DNA from: Rhodobacterales bacterium
Lineage (GTDB): Bacteria; Pseudomonadota; Alphaproteobacteria; Rhodobacterales; Rhodobacteraceae
Assembly (NCBI GenBank): GCA_026400355.1
Contig: JAPLPE010000013.1
Location: 1 to 64,000, forward strand
Direction: 5' to 3'
DNA length: 64,000 nt
Shown: positions 54,942-64,000 of the stretch, piece after piece
Numbering within the stretch: the stretch's first letter is position 1
Layout: each line of letters starts with the position of its first letter
The notes under the pieces: generated by a model
Databases searched by the model: none
The model's input: the letters and a program-made list of their open reading frames with translations, nothing else
Told to the model about the DNA's origin: nothing
Made by a program: the position numbers and the translations under genes

Positions 54942-55343
54942 GTCGTATTCCGTAGAAAGATGACGATCGGAGCGAAGAAGCAAAACGCCGGTGTCCGACC
55001 TGAACCAAACGCATAGTCCACCCCAATAAACTGAGCGGGATCAGCGGGGCTTCCAGTGGAAGGACCGCCCCGCTCACTAGCTGCCGTCTCTACCGGCCCC
55101 GTCCAACAAGCCTCACAAAAGGCCAGCCTCTGCCCTAGCTGGGGCGAAGCCCTTGCCGGGGCAGAGGCTCGCCGAACGCGGTGTGTCCGGCTGGAACGCG
55201 TCCCCCGCGCCGCCATGACCAAGGCAATGGCCTCGGTCACCTCACCCGCCTCCCAAAGCCGTTTGGTGGGTGCAACCGACCCCCTCACACATCCCGCCAG
55301 CATAGGCTGCGCGTGCTTGACGCCCCGCCCCCCGCCGCGACCA
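54942..55343. other. 402-bp non-coding region carrying dispersed repeat copy C
   Basis: The region between the PIN start and the end of the methyltransferase gene holds repeat copy C at 55031-55239 and no supported gene. The minus-strand open frame crossing it is a by-product of the repeat's composition. Confidence 0.55.
55031..55239. repeat. dispersed intergenic repeat, copy C
   Basis: A ~210-bp copy: ctgagcgggatcagcggggc, then TTCCAGTGGAAGGACCGCCC, CGCTCACTAGCTGCCGTCTC, TACCGGCCCCGTCCAACAAG, CACAAAAGGCCAGCCTCTGC, and ending GACCAAGGCAATGGCCTCGG. Blocks and order match copy A throughout. Confidence 0.7.
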
Positions 55344-56567
55344 TCACAACCGGAAAAACAGCGACTTGAGATACCCGCTTTCTGCCAGATGCGGCAGCAG
55401 CGGATGATCCGGGCCCGCAAAGCCCGTGTGCACGATCTGCCCCCGCCGCCCGGCCCGCCCGATGCCACGGGCCGAGGCCGCACGAAACTTCGACAGGTCC
55501 GCCGCATGGGAACAGGAACACAACCCCAGATACCCGCCCTCGGCCACGAGAGGCGCCGCCAGCCGCGCCACCCGCTCATAGGCCCGCAGACCCGCGTCCA
55601 AAGCGGCCTTTGACGGCGCAAAGGCTGGTGGATCGCAGATCACCACGTCAAACCGTGCACCCTCTGCGCCCAGCGCCGTCAGCACGTCAAACGCATCGCC
55701 CTGCCGCACCGCAAACCGACCCGCAGCCCCCATCGCCGCCGCCCCCCTCCCCGCCAGTGCCAGCGCGGGGGCCGACCCGTCCACCGCCAAAGCCGAGACC
55801 GCCCCGCCCGCAAGGCAGGCCAGCCCGAACCCGCCTACATGCGAAAACACGTCCAGCACCCGCGCCCCTCGCGCAAGTGAGGCTGCAAAAGCATGGTTCG
55901 GCCGCTGGTCAAAGAAGAGACCTGTCTTCTGCCCCCCCATCAGATCGGCCATATAGGTGGCCCCGTTCATCGGCACCGGCACCGGCCCCGCAGGCGCACG
56001 GCCATGCACCACCGCCATCTCCTCGATCAGCCCCTCAAGCCCCCGCGCCCGGCCCGACCCGTTCTTGATGACCGTCGCCACTCCCGTCACGGCCACCAAA
56101 GCCGCCGTCAGCACACCGATCATCGCCTCCGACCAGGCCGCATTCGGCTGGATCACGGCCACATCACCGAACCGGTCGATCACCACGCCGGGCAGCCCGT
56201 CCGCCTCGGCATGGACCAGCCGGTAGAACGGCACCGCATAAAGCCGCGCCCGATGCGCCAGCGCAAGGGACAGCCGCGCCTCTAGCCAGCCCTGGTCAAT
56301 GACGGCCGCCGCGTCCTGATCCATCATCCGCGCCACGATCCTGGAGACGGAATTGACCGTCACGACCCCCATCGCCCGCCCTTCGGCATCCTCCAGCACG
56401 GCGAAGGACCCCGGCACCATCCCCTTGGTCCGCCGGTCAAGCACCAACTCGCCGGCATAGACCCAGGGGAAACCATGTCGGATCGCCCGCGCCTCGGCCT
56501 TGGGGGACAGACGGACAGCGGGATAGGGCGCTGCAAGGAAAAACGGCAATGTCATGCCCGCCGTCAT
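55344..56567 (-). CDS. class I SAM-dependent rRNA methyltransferase (RlmI-like)
   Basis: 407 aa with an N-terminal PUA domain ([20 protein letters not shown]) and a Rossmann methyltransferase ([52 protein letters not shown]). RlmI methylates C5 of a 23S rRNA cytosine; the PPAF motif and catalytic Cys in CSCSH fit m5C enzymes. The ATG at 56567 has AGGATAT upstream; an ATG 12 bp further in is also possible. It is divergent from edd across a LacI-type palindrome. Confidence 0.87.
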   Translation of the reverse strand: MTAGMTLPFFLAAPYPAVRLSPKAEARAIRHGFPWVYAGELVLDRRTKGMVPGSFAVLEDAEGRAMGVVTVNSVSRIVARMMDQDAAAVIDQGWLEARLSLALAHRARLYAVPFYRLVHAEADGLPGVVIDRFGDVAVIQPNAAWSEAMIGVLTAALVAVTGVATVIKNGSGRARGLEGLIEEMAVVHGRAPAGPVPVPMNGATYMADLMGGQKTGLFFDQRPNHAFAASLARGARVLDVFSHVGGFGLACLAGGAVSALAVDGSAPALALAGRGAAAMGAAGRFAVRQGDAFDVLTALGAEGARFDVVICDPPAFAPSKAALDAGLRAYERVARLAAPLVAEGGYLGLCSCSHAADLSKFRAASARGIGRAGRRGQIVHTGFAGPDHPLLPHLAESGYLKSLFFRL

Positions 56568-56628
56568 ATATCCTGGGCGGCAGCGCGGGAAGATGCCAAA
56601 GTCCCCCGGCATCCGCATAGAACCCCCG

Positions 56629-56644
56629 TTGTTAGCGCTAACAA
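56629..56644. promoter_or_regulatory. LacI-family operator-like palindrome upstream of edd-eda
   Basis: TTGTTAGC-GCTAACAA, a perfect 16-bp palindrome 68 bp upstream of edd and 62 bp from the divergent methyltransferase start. A central CG step and AAC/GTT flanks are the hallmark of LacI/GalR-family sites. No LacI-type gene lies in the window, so the regulator is encoded elsewhere; an aldohexose or gluconate signal would be expected. Confidence 0.65.
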
Positions 56645-56711
56645 AGCGTGCTACCCCCGCCGCAAGATTCGTGCGCCCCCACTCACTGCCGCAGGACCGA
56701 AGGAGACGCAA

Positions 56712-58514
56712 ATGCCCCTCCACCCCGCCATTGCCGCCGTCACCGACCGCATCCGCGCCCGCAGTACCGGTTCCCGCGCCACCTATCTCGACCGGATGGC
56801 CCACGCCGCCGGTGACGGCCCGCGCCGTGCCCACCTGTCCTGCGGCAATCAGGCCCATGCCTATGCCGCAACGGGACAGGACAAGGACGCCCTCGCCGCG
56901 GCCCGCGCGCCCAATATCGGGATCGTCACCGCCTTCAACGACATGCTATCGGCCCATCAGCCGTATGAACGCTACCCGGACCTGATCCGCGCCGCCGCCC
57001 GCGCCGCAGGAGGCACTGCCCAAGTCGCAGGCGGCGTGCCCGCCATGTGCGATGGCGTGACCCAAGGCCAGACTGGGATGGAACTCTCCCTCTTCTCCCG
57101 CGACGTGATCGCACTCGCCGCCGGTGTTGCCCTTTCGCACAACACCTTCGACGCCGCCCTCTACCTTGGCGTCTGCGACAAGATCGTTCCGGGCCTCATC
57201 ATCGCTGCCGCCACATTTGGCCATATCCCCTCGGTCTTTCTGCCCGCAGGTCCAATGACCTCGGGCCTGCCCAACGACGAAAAATCCCGCGTCCGCAACC
57301 GCTTTGCGACAGGTGATGCCGACCGCACCGAACTGATGAAGGCCGAAATGGCAAGCTACCACGGCCCCGGCACCTGCACCTTCTACGGCACCGCCAATAC
57401 CAACCAGATGCTGATGGAATTCATGGGCCTCCACCTTCCGGGTGCGAGTTTCGTAAACCCCGACACACCGCTGCGCGATGCGTTGACCACCGCAGGCACC
57501 GAACGAGCCCTCGAAATCACCGCGCTCGGCAACGATTTCCGCCCCGTGAGCGATATCCTCGATGAACGCGCCTTCGTGAACGGCATCGTGGGCCTGATGG
57601 CTACCGGCGGATCAACCAACCTGGTCATCCACCTGCCCGCCATGGCCCGCGCCGCCGGCGTGATCCTCGACCTGCAGGATTTCGCGGACATCTCGAACGC
57701 CACGCCACTGATGGCCAAAGTCTATCCGAACGGACTTGCCGACGTGAACCATTTCCACGCGGCAGGCGGGCTTAGCTACATGATAGGGGAACTCCTGGAC
57801 GCGGGCCTGCTGCATGACGACGTCAAGACCATCGCGGGCGACGGCCTCTCCCTCTACACTCGCGAGCCCAAACTCTCCGAAGGCCGCGTCACATGGGAAC
57901 CCGGCCCGCGCGCGACCCTGAACGACAAGATCGTCCGCCCCGTCGCGGACCCTTTCCTTGCCACGGGCGGCCTCACCCAACTCACCGGCAACCTCGGCCG
58001 CGCGGTCATCAAGACCTCCGCCGTCGCCCCCGAACGCCATATCATCGAAGCTCCGGCCCGCATCTTCCACAGCCAGGATGCGGTCAAGGCCGCATTCAAG
58101 GCCAATGAGATCACATCCGACACCGTGGTCGTCGTCCGCTATCAGGGCCCCAAGGCAAACGGCATGCCCGAACTGCACAGCCTGACGCCCACACTCTCGG
58201 TCCTTCAGGACCGTGGCCTCAAGGTGGCGCTCGTCACCGACGGCCGCATGTCCGGCGCCTCGGGAAAGGTCCCTGCCGCCATCCACGTCTGCCCCGAAGC
58301 GGCCGACGGTGGCAACATCGCGCTTCTGAAGGACGGGGACATGGTCCGCCTTGACGCCACCACTGGACAGCTTGATGTGCTGACCAACCTCGCAGGCCGC
58401 TCCGCCGCCCCAGTGGACCTTTCGACCAACAATTCCGGCATAGGCCGCGAACTTTTCGAGATCTTCCGCCGCAATGTGGGCCTTGCCGCCGAAGGCGCGG
58501 GCGTGGTCGTCTGA
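56712..58514 (+). CDS. edd: phosphogluconate dehydratase
   Basis: 600 aa, IlvD/Edd family. Cluster and substrate landmarks: [10 protein letters not shown] near the start, [51 protein letters not shown], and [19 protein letters not shown]. It dehydrates 6-phosphogluconate to KDPG with a labile [4Fe-4S] cluster. AAGGAGA lies 7 bp before the ATG at 56712. eda follows on the same strand after 144 bp that contain a repeated-type stem. Confidence 0.95.
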   Translation: MPLHPAIAAVTDRIRARSTGSRATYLDRMAHAAGDGPRRAHLSCGNQAHAYAATGQDKDALAAARAPNIGIVTAFNDMLSAHQPYERYPDLIRAAARAAGGTAQVAGGVPAMCDGVTQGQTGMELSLFSRDVIALAAGVALSHNTFDAALYLGVCDKIVPGLIIAAATFGHIPSVFLPAGPMTSGLPNDEKSRVRNRFATGDADRTELMKAEMASYHGPGTCTFYGTANTNQMLMEFMGLHLPGASFVNPDTPLRDALTTAGTERALEITALGNDFRPVSDILDERAFVNGIVGLMATGGSTNLVIHLPAMARAAGVILDLQDFADISNATPLMAKVYPNGLADVNHFHAAGGLSYMIGELLDAGLLHDDVKTIAGDGLSLYTREPKLSEGRVTWEPGPRATLNDKIVRPVADPFLATGGLTQLTGNLGRAVIKTSAVAPERHIIEAPARIFHSQDAVKAAFKANEITSDTVVVVRYQGPKANGMPELHSLTPTLSVLQDRGLKVALVTDGRMSGASGKVPAAIHVCPEAADGGNIALLKDGDMVRLDATTGQLDVLTNLAGRSAAPVDLSTNNSGIGRELFEIFRRNVGLAAEGAGVVV

Positions 58515-58533
58515 ACAAGAAAGAACTTTCAAT

Positions 58534-58553
58534 GCCTCCGGCGGAGATATTTC
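58534..58553 (+). repeat. GCCTCCGGCGGAG...ATATTT intergenic motif
   Basis: GCCTCCGGCGGAGATATTTC lies 19 bp after edd. Hairpins of this form, CTCCG-CGGAG followed by an AT stretch and a poly-purine tail, recur downstream of genes in Rhodobacteraceae genomes and probably act as terminators or 3' protectors. Confidence 0.5.
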
Positions 58554-58658
58554 AGTCGAAAGAAAGCAGGGCACCAAACCAGCCTCTTCTTCCGGCTCCA
58601 ATCATCCCCGACGGAGGCTCCCACCCCGGCCCGGCGCACCCTCGGAAGGAATGACTGG

Positions 58659-59300
58659 ATGACCCCCGAACAAGCCTCCACTGAGACCTCCCGCCTCTGC
58701 GGGCTCGCCCCCGTCGTGCCTGTCCTCGTGATTGACGACGCAAGCCGCGCCGAAGGCCTCGCCCGCGCCCTCGTCGCAGGCGGCCTGCTGGCACTCGAGG
58801 TCACGCTTCGCACCCCCGCCGCGCTCGACGCGATCCGCGCCATGTCAATCGTCCCCGGCGGCGTCGTCGGGGCCGGCACCCTCCTCACCCCCCAGGATGT
58901 CGAGGCCGCAAAGGCCGCAGGCGCCACCTTCGGCGTCTCGCCCGGTGCAACCGACCCGCTCCTTGATGCCTGCGAGGCCAACGACCTCCCCTTGCTCGCC
59001 GGCTGCTCCACCCCGTCCGAGGTGATGCGCCTCCTCTCCCGCGGCTACACCGTCGCAAAGTTCTTCCCGGCCGAGGCCAACGGCGGAGTCCCCATGCTCA
59101 AGGCCTGGGGCGCCCCCTTGCCCCAGATGCGGTTCTGCCCCACCGGCGGCGTGAGCCTGAAGAACGCCTCCGATTACCTTGCGCTCCCCAACGTCCTTTG
59201 CGTCGGCGGCAGCTGGGTCGCCCCCGCCCACCTCGTCAAGGCACAGGACTGGTCCGCCATCACCACCCTTGCCGCCGAGGCCGCCGCCCTCCGTGGGTAG
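58659..59300 (+). CDS. eda: 2-dehydro-3-deoxy-phosphogluconate (KDPG) aldolase
   Basis: 213 aa. Class I aldolase with Glu47 (LEVTLRT), Schiff-base Lys134 (VAKFFPAE) and phosphate-binding FCPTGGVSL. It splits KDPG into pyruvate and glyceraldehyde 3-phosphate. With edd it completes the Entner-Doudoroff pathway, and tpiA at 40 kb serves the triose branch. GGAAGGAATGACTGG precedes the ATG. Confidence 0.95.
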   Translation: MTPEQASTETSRLCGLAPVVPVLVIDDASRAEGLARALVAGGLLALEVTLRTPAALDAIRAMSIVPGGVVGAGTLLTPQDVEAAKAAGATFGVSPGATDPLLDACEANDLPLLAGCSTPSEVMRLLSRGYTVAKFFPAEANGGVPMLKAWGAPLPQMRFCPTGGVSLKNASDYLALPNVLCVGGSWVAPAHLVKAQDWSAITTLAAEAAALRG

Positions 59301-59420
59301 GACAGGGTTCACCCCGCGAATCCCGTCAAAGCGAGGCGGCGCACCCGCGCGGAACGAGCGCCGCTACTTGCCCCACCCAGATTTCCCGCCTACCCTCGCC
59401 CGACGCCTTCCGCGAGGACC

Positions 59421-59897
59421 ATGCCCATGTCCACCGCTCCTGCCATCCGCACATGCCTCTGGTTCGACCAGGACGCCGAGGCCGCAGCCCGCGCCTATGT
59501 GGCCCTCCTCCCCGACAGCCACATCGAACACTTCTTCCCCCAGCGCGGCGATCCCAAAGGGCGCGCCTTCATGGTCCAGATCAGCCTGCTGGGCCAGAAA
59601 TACTCCCTCCTGAACGGCGGTCCCCATTACAAACTCACCCCCGCCGCCTCGATCGAAGTCCATCTGGAAACCCAGCCCGAGGTTGACCGCCTCTGGGACG
59701 CCCTCCTAGACGGCGGCACGCCCAACCGTTGCGGGTGGCTGACCGATCGCTGGGGCGTCTCCTGGCAGATCATCCCGCGCACCCTCATGCGCCTCATGGA
59801 CACAAAGGACGAAGCGCAGGCCCGGCGCGTCACGCAGGCCATGATGGCGATGATCAAACTCGACGGCCCCGCACTCGAAGCCGCCGCCAAAGGCTGA
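59421..59897 (+). CDS. VOC-family protein (PhnB-like)
   Basis: 158 aa with the two beta-alpha-beta-beta-beta units of the glyoxalase/bleomycin-resistance fold: IRTCLWFDQDAEAAARAYVA, SLLGQKYSLLNGGPHYKLTP, RWGVSWQIIPRTLMRLM. The PhnB-like branch is common in genomes and mostly without a known reaction. GAGGACC lies just before the ATG. It stands 120 bp after eda. Confidence 0.82.
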   Translation: MPMSTAPAIRTCLWFDQDAEAAARAYVALLPDSHIEHFFPQRGDPKGRAFMVQISLLGQKYSLLNGGPHYKLTPAASIEVHLETQPEVDRLWDALLDGGTPNRCGWLTDRWGVSWQIIPRTLMRLMDTKDEAQARRVTQAMMAMIKLDGPALEAAAKG

Positions 59898-59901
59898 CGC
59901 A

Positions 59902-60330
59902 TCAGTTTCCGCAGGCAGAGGTCCAGACAATCTTGTCCGTGACCGCAGGCAAAAGTAGCACGCTTTCCGCCCCGACGGGTGCATCGCCTTCGCGTTCCAC
60001 ATGCACCTCGATGGCCCCCGCCGCCGCAATGTCCTCGGGGTCATACCAGATGCTACCGCAGAGCACCTGCGGATCGCCCGCGCAAGTGACCGAAGTCTGC
60101 ACCTTGTCGCCCACATTGAACCTCCGCCCGCCCCGGAACACCCGCGCAACCTCGCCTGCAATCGTGCAGGAGTTGTTTGCATCAGGGCCTGAGACCGTGA
60201 AATTCACGATCTGGATCACAGCCGCCGCCCGGGCGATAACGGCATCCGCATAGCAGGGGACAATCGACGCCTCGGCCGTTCCCACCTGAACCACCGTGAC
60301 GAGGGCCAGAATCCGTCCCCATGTCGTCAT
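59902..60330 (-). CDS. putative secreted protein, paralogue 1
   Basis: 142 aa. Signal peptide ILALVTVVQVGTAEASIVPC, cleavage near residue 22. The mature chain has five cysteines and shares the pattern C-Y-x(9)-A-V-x-Q ... V-R-x-F-R-G ... P/T-C with the neighbouring gene. The strand-rich layout and FRGGRRFNVGDKVQTSV segment resemble NTR/TIMP-like OB domains, but this is a guess. It is the third gene of the minus-strand family cluster. Function unknown. Confidence 0.7.
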   Translation of the reverse strand: MTTWGRILALVTVVQVGTAEASIVPCYADAVIARAAAVIQIVNFTVSGPDANNSCTIAGEVARVFRGGRRFNVGDKVQTSVTCAGDPQVLCGSIWYDPEDIAAAGAIEVHVEREGDAPVGAESVLLLPAVTDKIVWTSACGN

Positions 60331-60341
60331 CTCAAATCTCT

Positions 60342-60764
60342 CTACTCACAAATCTCTGTCGTGATCGGCCGCCAGGCAATGACATCCGTCAAGTTCGGCA
60401 ACAGGATCAGGCCGAACCCATAGGCCGCAATCGCGCCATCTGCGGCAAGATGCACTTCGGCCACCGGAAAACTCCCGATGGACTCGGCGCTTGTCCAGAT
60501 CGTGCCGCCGACAGTCCCGTCAGGTTCACAGGGCACGCTCACCCGCAGCATATCACCCAGCGCCAGATCCCCTCGGAACGACCGCGCCACCCGCGAAGTC
60601 ATCGCGCAGTATCCCTGATCGTCTGGCACACCCACTTCGATCCTCTCGACCTGCACGACCGTCACCGCTTCACGGATCATCTTGTCATAGTAACAGGGCG
60701 CCAGCATCGCCTGCGCCGTCCCCGCCCAGACCATCAGCCCCACCGCCGCCACGTGCCGGATCAT
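60342..60764 (-). CDS. putative secreted protein, paralogue 2
   Basis: 140 aa. Signal peptide MIRHVAAVGLMVWAGTAQA, then a mature chain beginning MLAPCYYDKMIREAVTVVQV. Shared core with paralogue 1: SRVARSFRGDLALGDMLRVS and a Cys after VSVP. The ATG at 60764 is taken over an upstream in-frame ATG at 60782 because the signal starts there. It lies 11 bp before paralogue 1 on the same strand. Confidence 0.72.
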   Translation of the reverse strand: MIRHVAAVGLMVWAGTAQAMLAPCYYDKMIREAVTVVQVERIEVGVPDDQGYCAMTSRVARSFRGDLALGDMLRVSVPCEPDGTVGGTIWTSAESIGSFPVAEVHLAADGAIAAYGFGLILLPNLTDVIAWRPITTEICE

Positions 60765-60839
60765 CAAGCAAACTCCTGTCATTCTGCCTTGCCGTCAGAC
60801 TACGCCCGTGTTGGACGCGACGGCAACGGTCATACCAAA

Positions 60840-61271
60840 CTATTCGCAGGACATTGGCCGTGCCGGCGCATCCGTTGGCGCGTCAAGAAGGCAGGCCCCT
60901 GATCCATAACCCGCAGGACCGCCTTCCGGCGGTAAAGGCAATTCCACCGCGGGACAATCGCGCATGGAACCGAAGTCTTTCCAAAGTGTCAGTCCGGCCG
61001 CGATACTTGCGGCGCTGTCCGGGGCCATCGGTGCCACGCAGGGGATGGAGATCTGGATGATGGTTCCAACCGGTTTGGGCCCCAGAAAACTGCGGACGAT
61101 CTCTCCGGTCTAAGTGGACATCCCCTGTTCGCCACCTTCCGGCGGGATCACTTCAAGCGTGGCGCCCTGCAAGATCATCACGGCCCTGGCCACTGGCTCA
61201 ATGTAATGCCGGCACTCCAGCGCTGCCTGCGCCAGGACTGCCAATGCGTATCCCGACATCGCCACCTTCAT
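60840..61271 (-). pseudogene. secreted-protein paralogue 3 interrupted by TAG
   Basis: From the ATG at 61271 the frame reads MKVAMSGYALAVLAQAALEC, then CRHYIEPVARAVMILQGATL, which matches the start of paralogue 2 (CYYDKMIREAVTVVQVERIE). After GMST a TAG stop occurs at 61110-61112. The same frame then continues TGEIVRSFLGPKPVGTIIQI and ISIPCVAPM down to the TAG at 60840, matching the family core. One stop thus divides an otherwise complete gene. Its start overlaps the previous stop codon (ATGA). Confidence 0.75.
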
Positions 61272-61540
61272 CCAACCCTTCCCGCCCGTCCGCCGCGCCG
61301 CTTCGGCGCATCCGGGGCGACCAGACCTGCCTGCAGTGTCACTGTCATCGGATGCTTCGGATGCGCCGCGCCATAGCGGTCCAGCAGCGCCCGGATCAGC
61401 CCCGGATGGTTTGCATCCTGCGGCACCGACAGCGCCCAGTCCAACAGGATCGACCGGCATTCCGGCGCGCTGATCCCTTCAATGTTGTAGCTTTCCCGGA
61501 TCAGCCCCTTGGGGTCTTCCGGCACGATTGTCCTGTCCAT
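61268..61540 (-). CDS. conserved hypothetical protein downstream of glnE
   Basis: 90 aa, soluble, with a Cys in ISAPECRSILLDWALSVPQD and a C-terminal basic tail (PDAPKRRGGRAGRV). It begins 9 bp after the glnE stop and ends by overlapping the next start. Short genes of this kind follow glnE in related genomes, as far as I recall; I know no function. Confidence 0.7.
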   Translation of the reverse strand: MDRTIVPEDPKGLIRESYNIEGISAPECRSILLDWALSVPQDANHPGLIRALLDRYGAAHPKHPMTVTLQAGLVAPDAPKRRGGRAGRVG

Positions 61541-61549
61541 CCCGCCCCT

Positions 61550-64000
61550 CTATCCCGCCAATACCCGGCCGATGACCGCATCCGCCCGCTCTGCCGCGGC
61601 CTCCAAAGCCCCGGCCAGTGCCTCCATCGTCTCGAACCCTGTCTCGCGCAAAACGAACCGGCGCCCACCTTCGCCCAAAGTCTCCGGTTCGATCGTCCCA
61701 TCGGTCAAAAGACGCAGCGCAGCCTGCAACTGCCAGAAAAGCGCCGCCGCCGCTGTCAGCGTTGCGGCATCTTCGGGCGAAAAAACGTCCGCCGCGCCGC
61801 CCGCCGCGATCTGCCCCGCGATACCCCGCTCCGCCGACCCCGTCAGAAGCGCCCCCGTCTGCGCCACAAGTTCCACATCCTGCAACCGCCCCGGCCCGAT
61901 CTTGGCATCCCAGACACTGACCGGGGGCTTCGCCGCCGCAATCCGCGCCCGCATTTCGGCCACATCGGTCCTGACAGTGGCCCCCCCGGCCTTCTCGCGC
62001 AGCAATGCCTGCCGAAACGCCTCGACCCTGTCGCCCAGCGCCATGTTCCCCGCCACAGGCCTCGCCCGCGTCAAAGCCAGATGCTCCCAGGTCCAGGCCT
62101 CGTCCCGCTGGTAATCCTGGAACGCGGCAAGAGAGGTTGCCACCGGCCCCTGCCGCCCCGAAGGCCGCAGCCGCATGTCCACCTCGTACAACCGCCCCTC
62201 GGCCGTGGGCGCCGTGATCGCCGTCACAAAGGCCTGTGTCAGCTTCGCATAGTAGGGCCGCGCCGCCAAAGGCCGCGTCCCCACGGACGCCTCGGCCCCC
62301 GCCGGGTCATAGATCACGATCAGGTCCAGATCCGACGCCGCATTCAGCCGCCCCGCCCCCAGTGACCCCATCCCCAGCACCACCGCCCCGTTCCCCGGCG
62401 GCGGCCCGTGCTTGACCGCAAACTGCGCCACCACCTCGGGCCACAGACTGCGCAGCAGCGCCTCGGCCAGTTCCGCATATTGCCGCCCCGCCTCGGCCGC
62501 ACCGATCAGTCCGCGAAGGTGATGCACCCCTGTCCGGAACCGCCATTCCTTGCGGAACCGCCGCATCCCGTCGAGCCGCGCCTCATAGCTTTCCGCGTCA
62601 TGCAAGCAATCGGCCAAAGCGGCCTGCATCCCCTCGACCCCCGGCCAGTCCGCAAAGAACCGACCTGCGATCACCGCATCGAACACGCCGGCATTGCGCG
62701 ACAGATACCGCGCCAGCGCAGGCGCCGTGGCCGCAATATCCACGATCAGTTGCGTCAACTGCGGGTTCGAATCGAATAGTGAAAACAACTGCACGCCCGC
62801 AGGCAACCCCGCCAGAAAACCGTCAAACGCTGCCAGCGCCTCGTCAGGTTTGGCCGCCTCCCTAAGCCGCCGCAGGATCTCGGGCAAGAGCCGCTTGAAG
62901 ATCTCCACCGCACGCGACGACCGCAGCGCGGGATAGGTGCGCCACCGCGCCGCCATCTCGGCTCCGAAATCATCCACAGGTGCAGCCGCCTGCCCCGGGG
63001 CAAAAAACCCCTCAGTCAGGTCATGCACCTCCTTCAGCCGCAGCATCAGATCCCGCCGCAGCGCCGCTTGGGTGACACCCATGAAGGCCGCAAGGCGCGC
63101 GAACCCAACATCCGTCGCAGGCAGGTCATGCGTCTGCTGGTCCGCGATCATCTGCACCCGATGCTCGACCTCACGATGCGCGCGATAATGATCGGTCAGC
63201 TTGCCCGCCACATCCTCCGGGATCCAACCCGCCGCCGCGAGGCGCGAAAGCCCCTCGACCGTTCCCCGCACCCGCAATGACACATCACGCCCCCCGGCAA
63301 TCAGTTGCCGCGTTTGGGTAAAGAACTCGATCTCCCGAATACCCCCCCGTCCCAGCTTCATGTTGTGGCCGTAAAGGTTCAGCACCCCGCCCAAGCCCTT
63401 GTGGTCCCGGATGCGCAGCCGCATGTCATGGGCATCCTGAATCGCCGCAAAATCCAGATGCCTGCGCCAGACAAACGGCCGCAAAGCTTCCAGAAACCGT
63501 GCCCCCGCCGCCAGATCGCCCGCCGCAGGCCGCGCCTTGATGTAGGCCGCCCTCTCCCACGTCCGGCCCACGGATTCATAGTAACCCTCCGCCGCCGCCA
63601 TCGACAGGCAGACCGGCGTTACCGACGCATCAGGCCGCAGCCGCAGATCGGTGCGAAAGACATATCCCTCGCCCGTCACATCCGACAGGATCGCCGTGAG
63701 CCGCCGCGTCACCTTCACGAACGCTGCCCGCGCCTCTGCCTCCTCCCCGCGCTCGAACCGGGTCTCGTCAAATAACATGATCAGGTCGACGTCACTCGAA
63801 TAGTTAAGCTCATGGGCCCCCATCTTGCCCATTGCCAGCGCCACCATCCCGCCCGCCAAGGCTGCATCCCCGGCCCCCATACCCGGCACGCGCCCCCGCC
63901 CGATCTCGGCCTCGACCAGCCGGATCAGCGCGACATGACAGGCCAGATCGGCAAACTCCGTCAACCGACACGTCACTTCTTCCAGCGGCCAGACCCCACC
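61550..64000 (-). CDS. glnE: bifunctional glutamine synthetase adenylyltransferase/deadenylylase, 5' end outside the window
   Basis: At least 816 codons; the N-terminus lies beyond the right edge because the frame is still open at 64000 (WPLEEVTCRLTEFADLACHV). Two nucleotidyltransferase cores are visible: KMGAHELNYSSDVDLIMLFD in the N-terminal deadenylylase half and GMGSLGAGRLNAASDLDLIV in the C-terminal adenylylase half, each with the DxD metal pair. GlnE switches glutamine synthetase off and on in answer to PII. The usual length is about 920-950 aa, so roughly 110 residues are missing. Confidence 0.93.
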   Translation of the reverse strand, partial: GGVWPLEEVTCRLTEFADLACHVALIRLVEAEIGRGRVPGMGAGDAALAGGMVALAMGKMGAHELNYSSDVDLIMLFDETRFERGEEAEARAAFVKVTRRLTAILSDVTGEGYVFRTDLRLRPDASVTPVCLSMAAAEGYYESVGRTWERAAYIKARPAAGDLAAGARFLEALRPFVWRRHLDFAAIQDAHDMRLRIRDHKGLGGVLNLYGHNMKLGRGGIREIEFFTQTRQLIAGGRDVSLRVRGTVEGLSRLAAAGWIPEDVAGKLTDHYRAHREVEHRVQMIADQQTHDLPATDVGFARLAAFMGVTQAALRRDLMLRLKEVHDLTEGFFAPGQAAAPVDDFGAEMAARWRTYPALRSSRAVEIFKRLLPEILRRLREAAKPDEALAAFDGFLAGLPAGVQLFSLFDSNPQLTQLIVDIAATAPALARYLSRNAGVFDAVIAGRFFADWPGVEGMQAALADCLHDAESYEARLDGMRRFRKEWRFRTGVHHLRGLIGAAEAGRQYAELAEALLRSLWPEVVAQFAVKHGPPPGNGAVVLGMGSLGAGRLNAASDLDLIVIYDPAGAEASVGTRPLAARPYYAKLTQAFVTAITAPTAEGRLYEVDMRLRPSGRQGPVATSLAAFQDYQRDEAWTWEHLALTRARPVAGNMALGDRVEAFRQALLREKAGGATVRTDVAEMRARIAAAKPPVSVWDAKIGPGRLQDVELVAQTGALLTGSAERGIAGQIAAGGAADVFSPEDAATLTAAAALFWQLQAALRLLTDGTIEPETLGEGGRRFVLRETGFETMEALAGALEAAAERADAVIGRVLAG

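Noticed and set aside
54932-55621. Minus-strand open frame of 229 codons over repeat copy C
   Set aside because: Part overlaps the methyltransferase gene in another frame and the rest is repeat sequence.
61244-62365. Open frame of 373 codons opposite glnE
   Set aside because: Arg/Pro-rich antisense frame without motifs.

Overview
This window looks like the chromosome of a Rhodobacteraceae-type alphaproteobacterium. The GC content is high, the dksA product keeps only one zinc-finger cysteine, and the window carries lon with an HU-like gene, a fused RimB-RimK protein, edd-eda, a DUF2927 lipoprotein, glnE and several polyamine and sugar ABC systems. The genus cannot be fixed from sequence alone.

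Layout. 1-2.6 kb: an IS3-family transposase remnant cuts a decayed MalK-type ATPase gene; next come a mandelate-racemase-subgroup enolase and a divergent GntR regulator. 2.7-7.2 kb: a four-gene 2-oxoacid oxidoreductase operon (gamma, alpha, beta, then a GltD-like flavoprotein fused to a two-cluster ferredoxin). 7.5-14.2 kb: a minus-strand sugar operon (Gfo/Idh/MocA dehydrogenase, TIM-barrel isomerase, RbsB/A/C/C-type ABC importer), divergent from a YihS-like aldose-ketose isomerase with a 10-bp-arm inverted repeat between them. 16.1-19.5 kb: a split Rieske oxygenase. It has an alpha-like subunit without a Rieske domain, a reductase carrying an extra N-terminal Rieske domain, and a GST-like protein, the architecture of the NdmC/NdmD/NdmE methylxanthine demethylase. 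19.6-21.9 kb: a decaying tandem array of lipoprotein genes. 22-29.3 kb: polyamine use (acetylpolyamine amidohydrolase, N-carbamoylputrescine amidase, PotABCD-type importer, amidase).

29.3-40 kb: IS3 remnant, tRNA-Val, HU, lon, a WcbI-like gene, tgt read in frame with an upstream TetR domain, a deleted EamA gene, RimB-RimK, SufT, a collapsed DUF1800/DUF1501 locus and an IscA-type protein. 40-48.5 kb: housekeeping and accessory genes (tpiA, fatty acid hydroxylase family, DUF2975/HTH pair, P450, dgt, erpA-like, xth, FAD monooxygenase, dksA). 48.6-54.9 kb: a MoxR ATPase and its VWA partner, interrupted by GNAT, DUF2927 and small membrane protein genes, then an M48 protease and a PIN protein. 55.3-59.9 kb: rRNA methyltransferase divergent from edd-eda, with a LacI-type palindrome between them, then a VOC protein. 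59.9-64 kb: three related secreted proteins (one interrupted by a stop) behind a small gene and glnE, which runs off the right edge.

The most notable system is the NdmCDE-like split oxygenase. Other items of interest are a dispersed intergenic repeat in three copies (49.6, 53.5, 55.0 kb), the TetR-Tgt reading-frame fusion, and two tandem families with decayed members.
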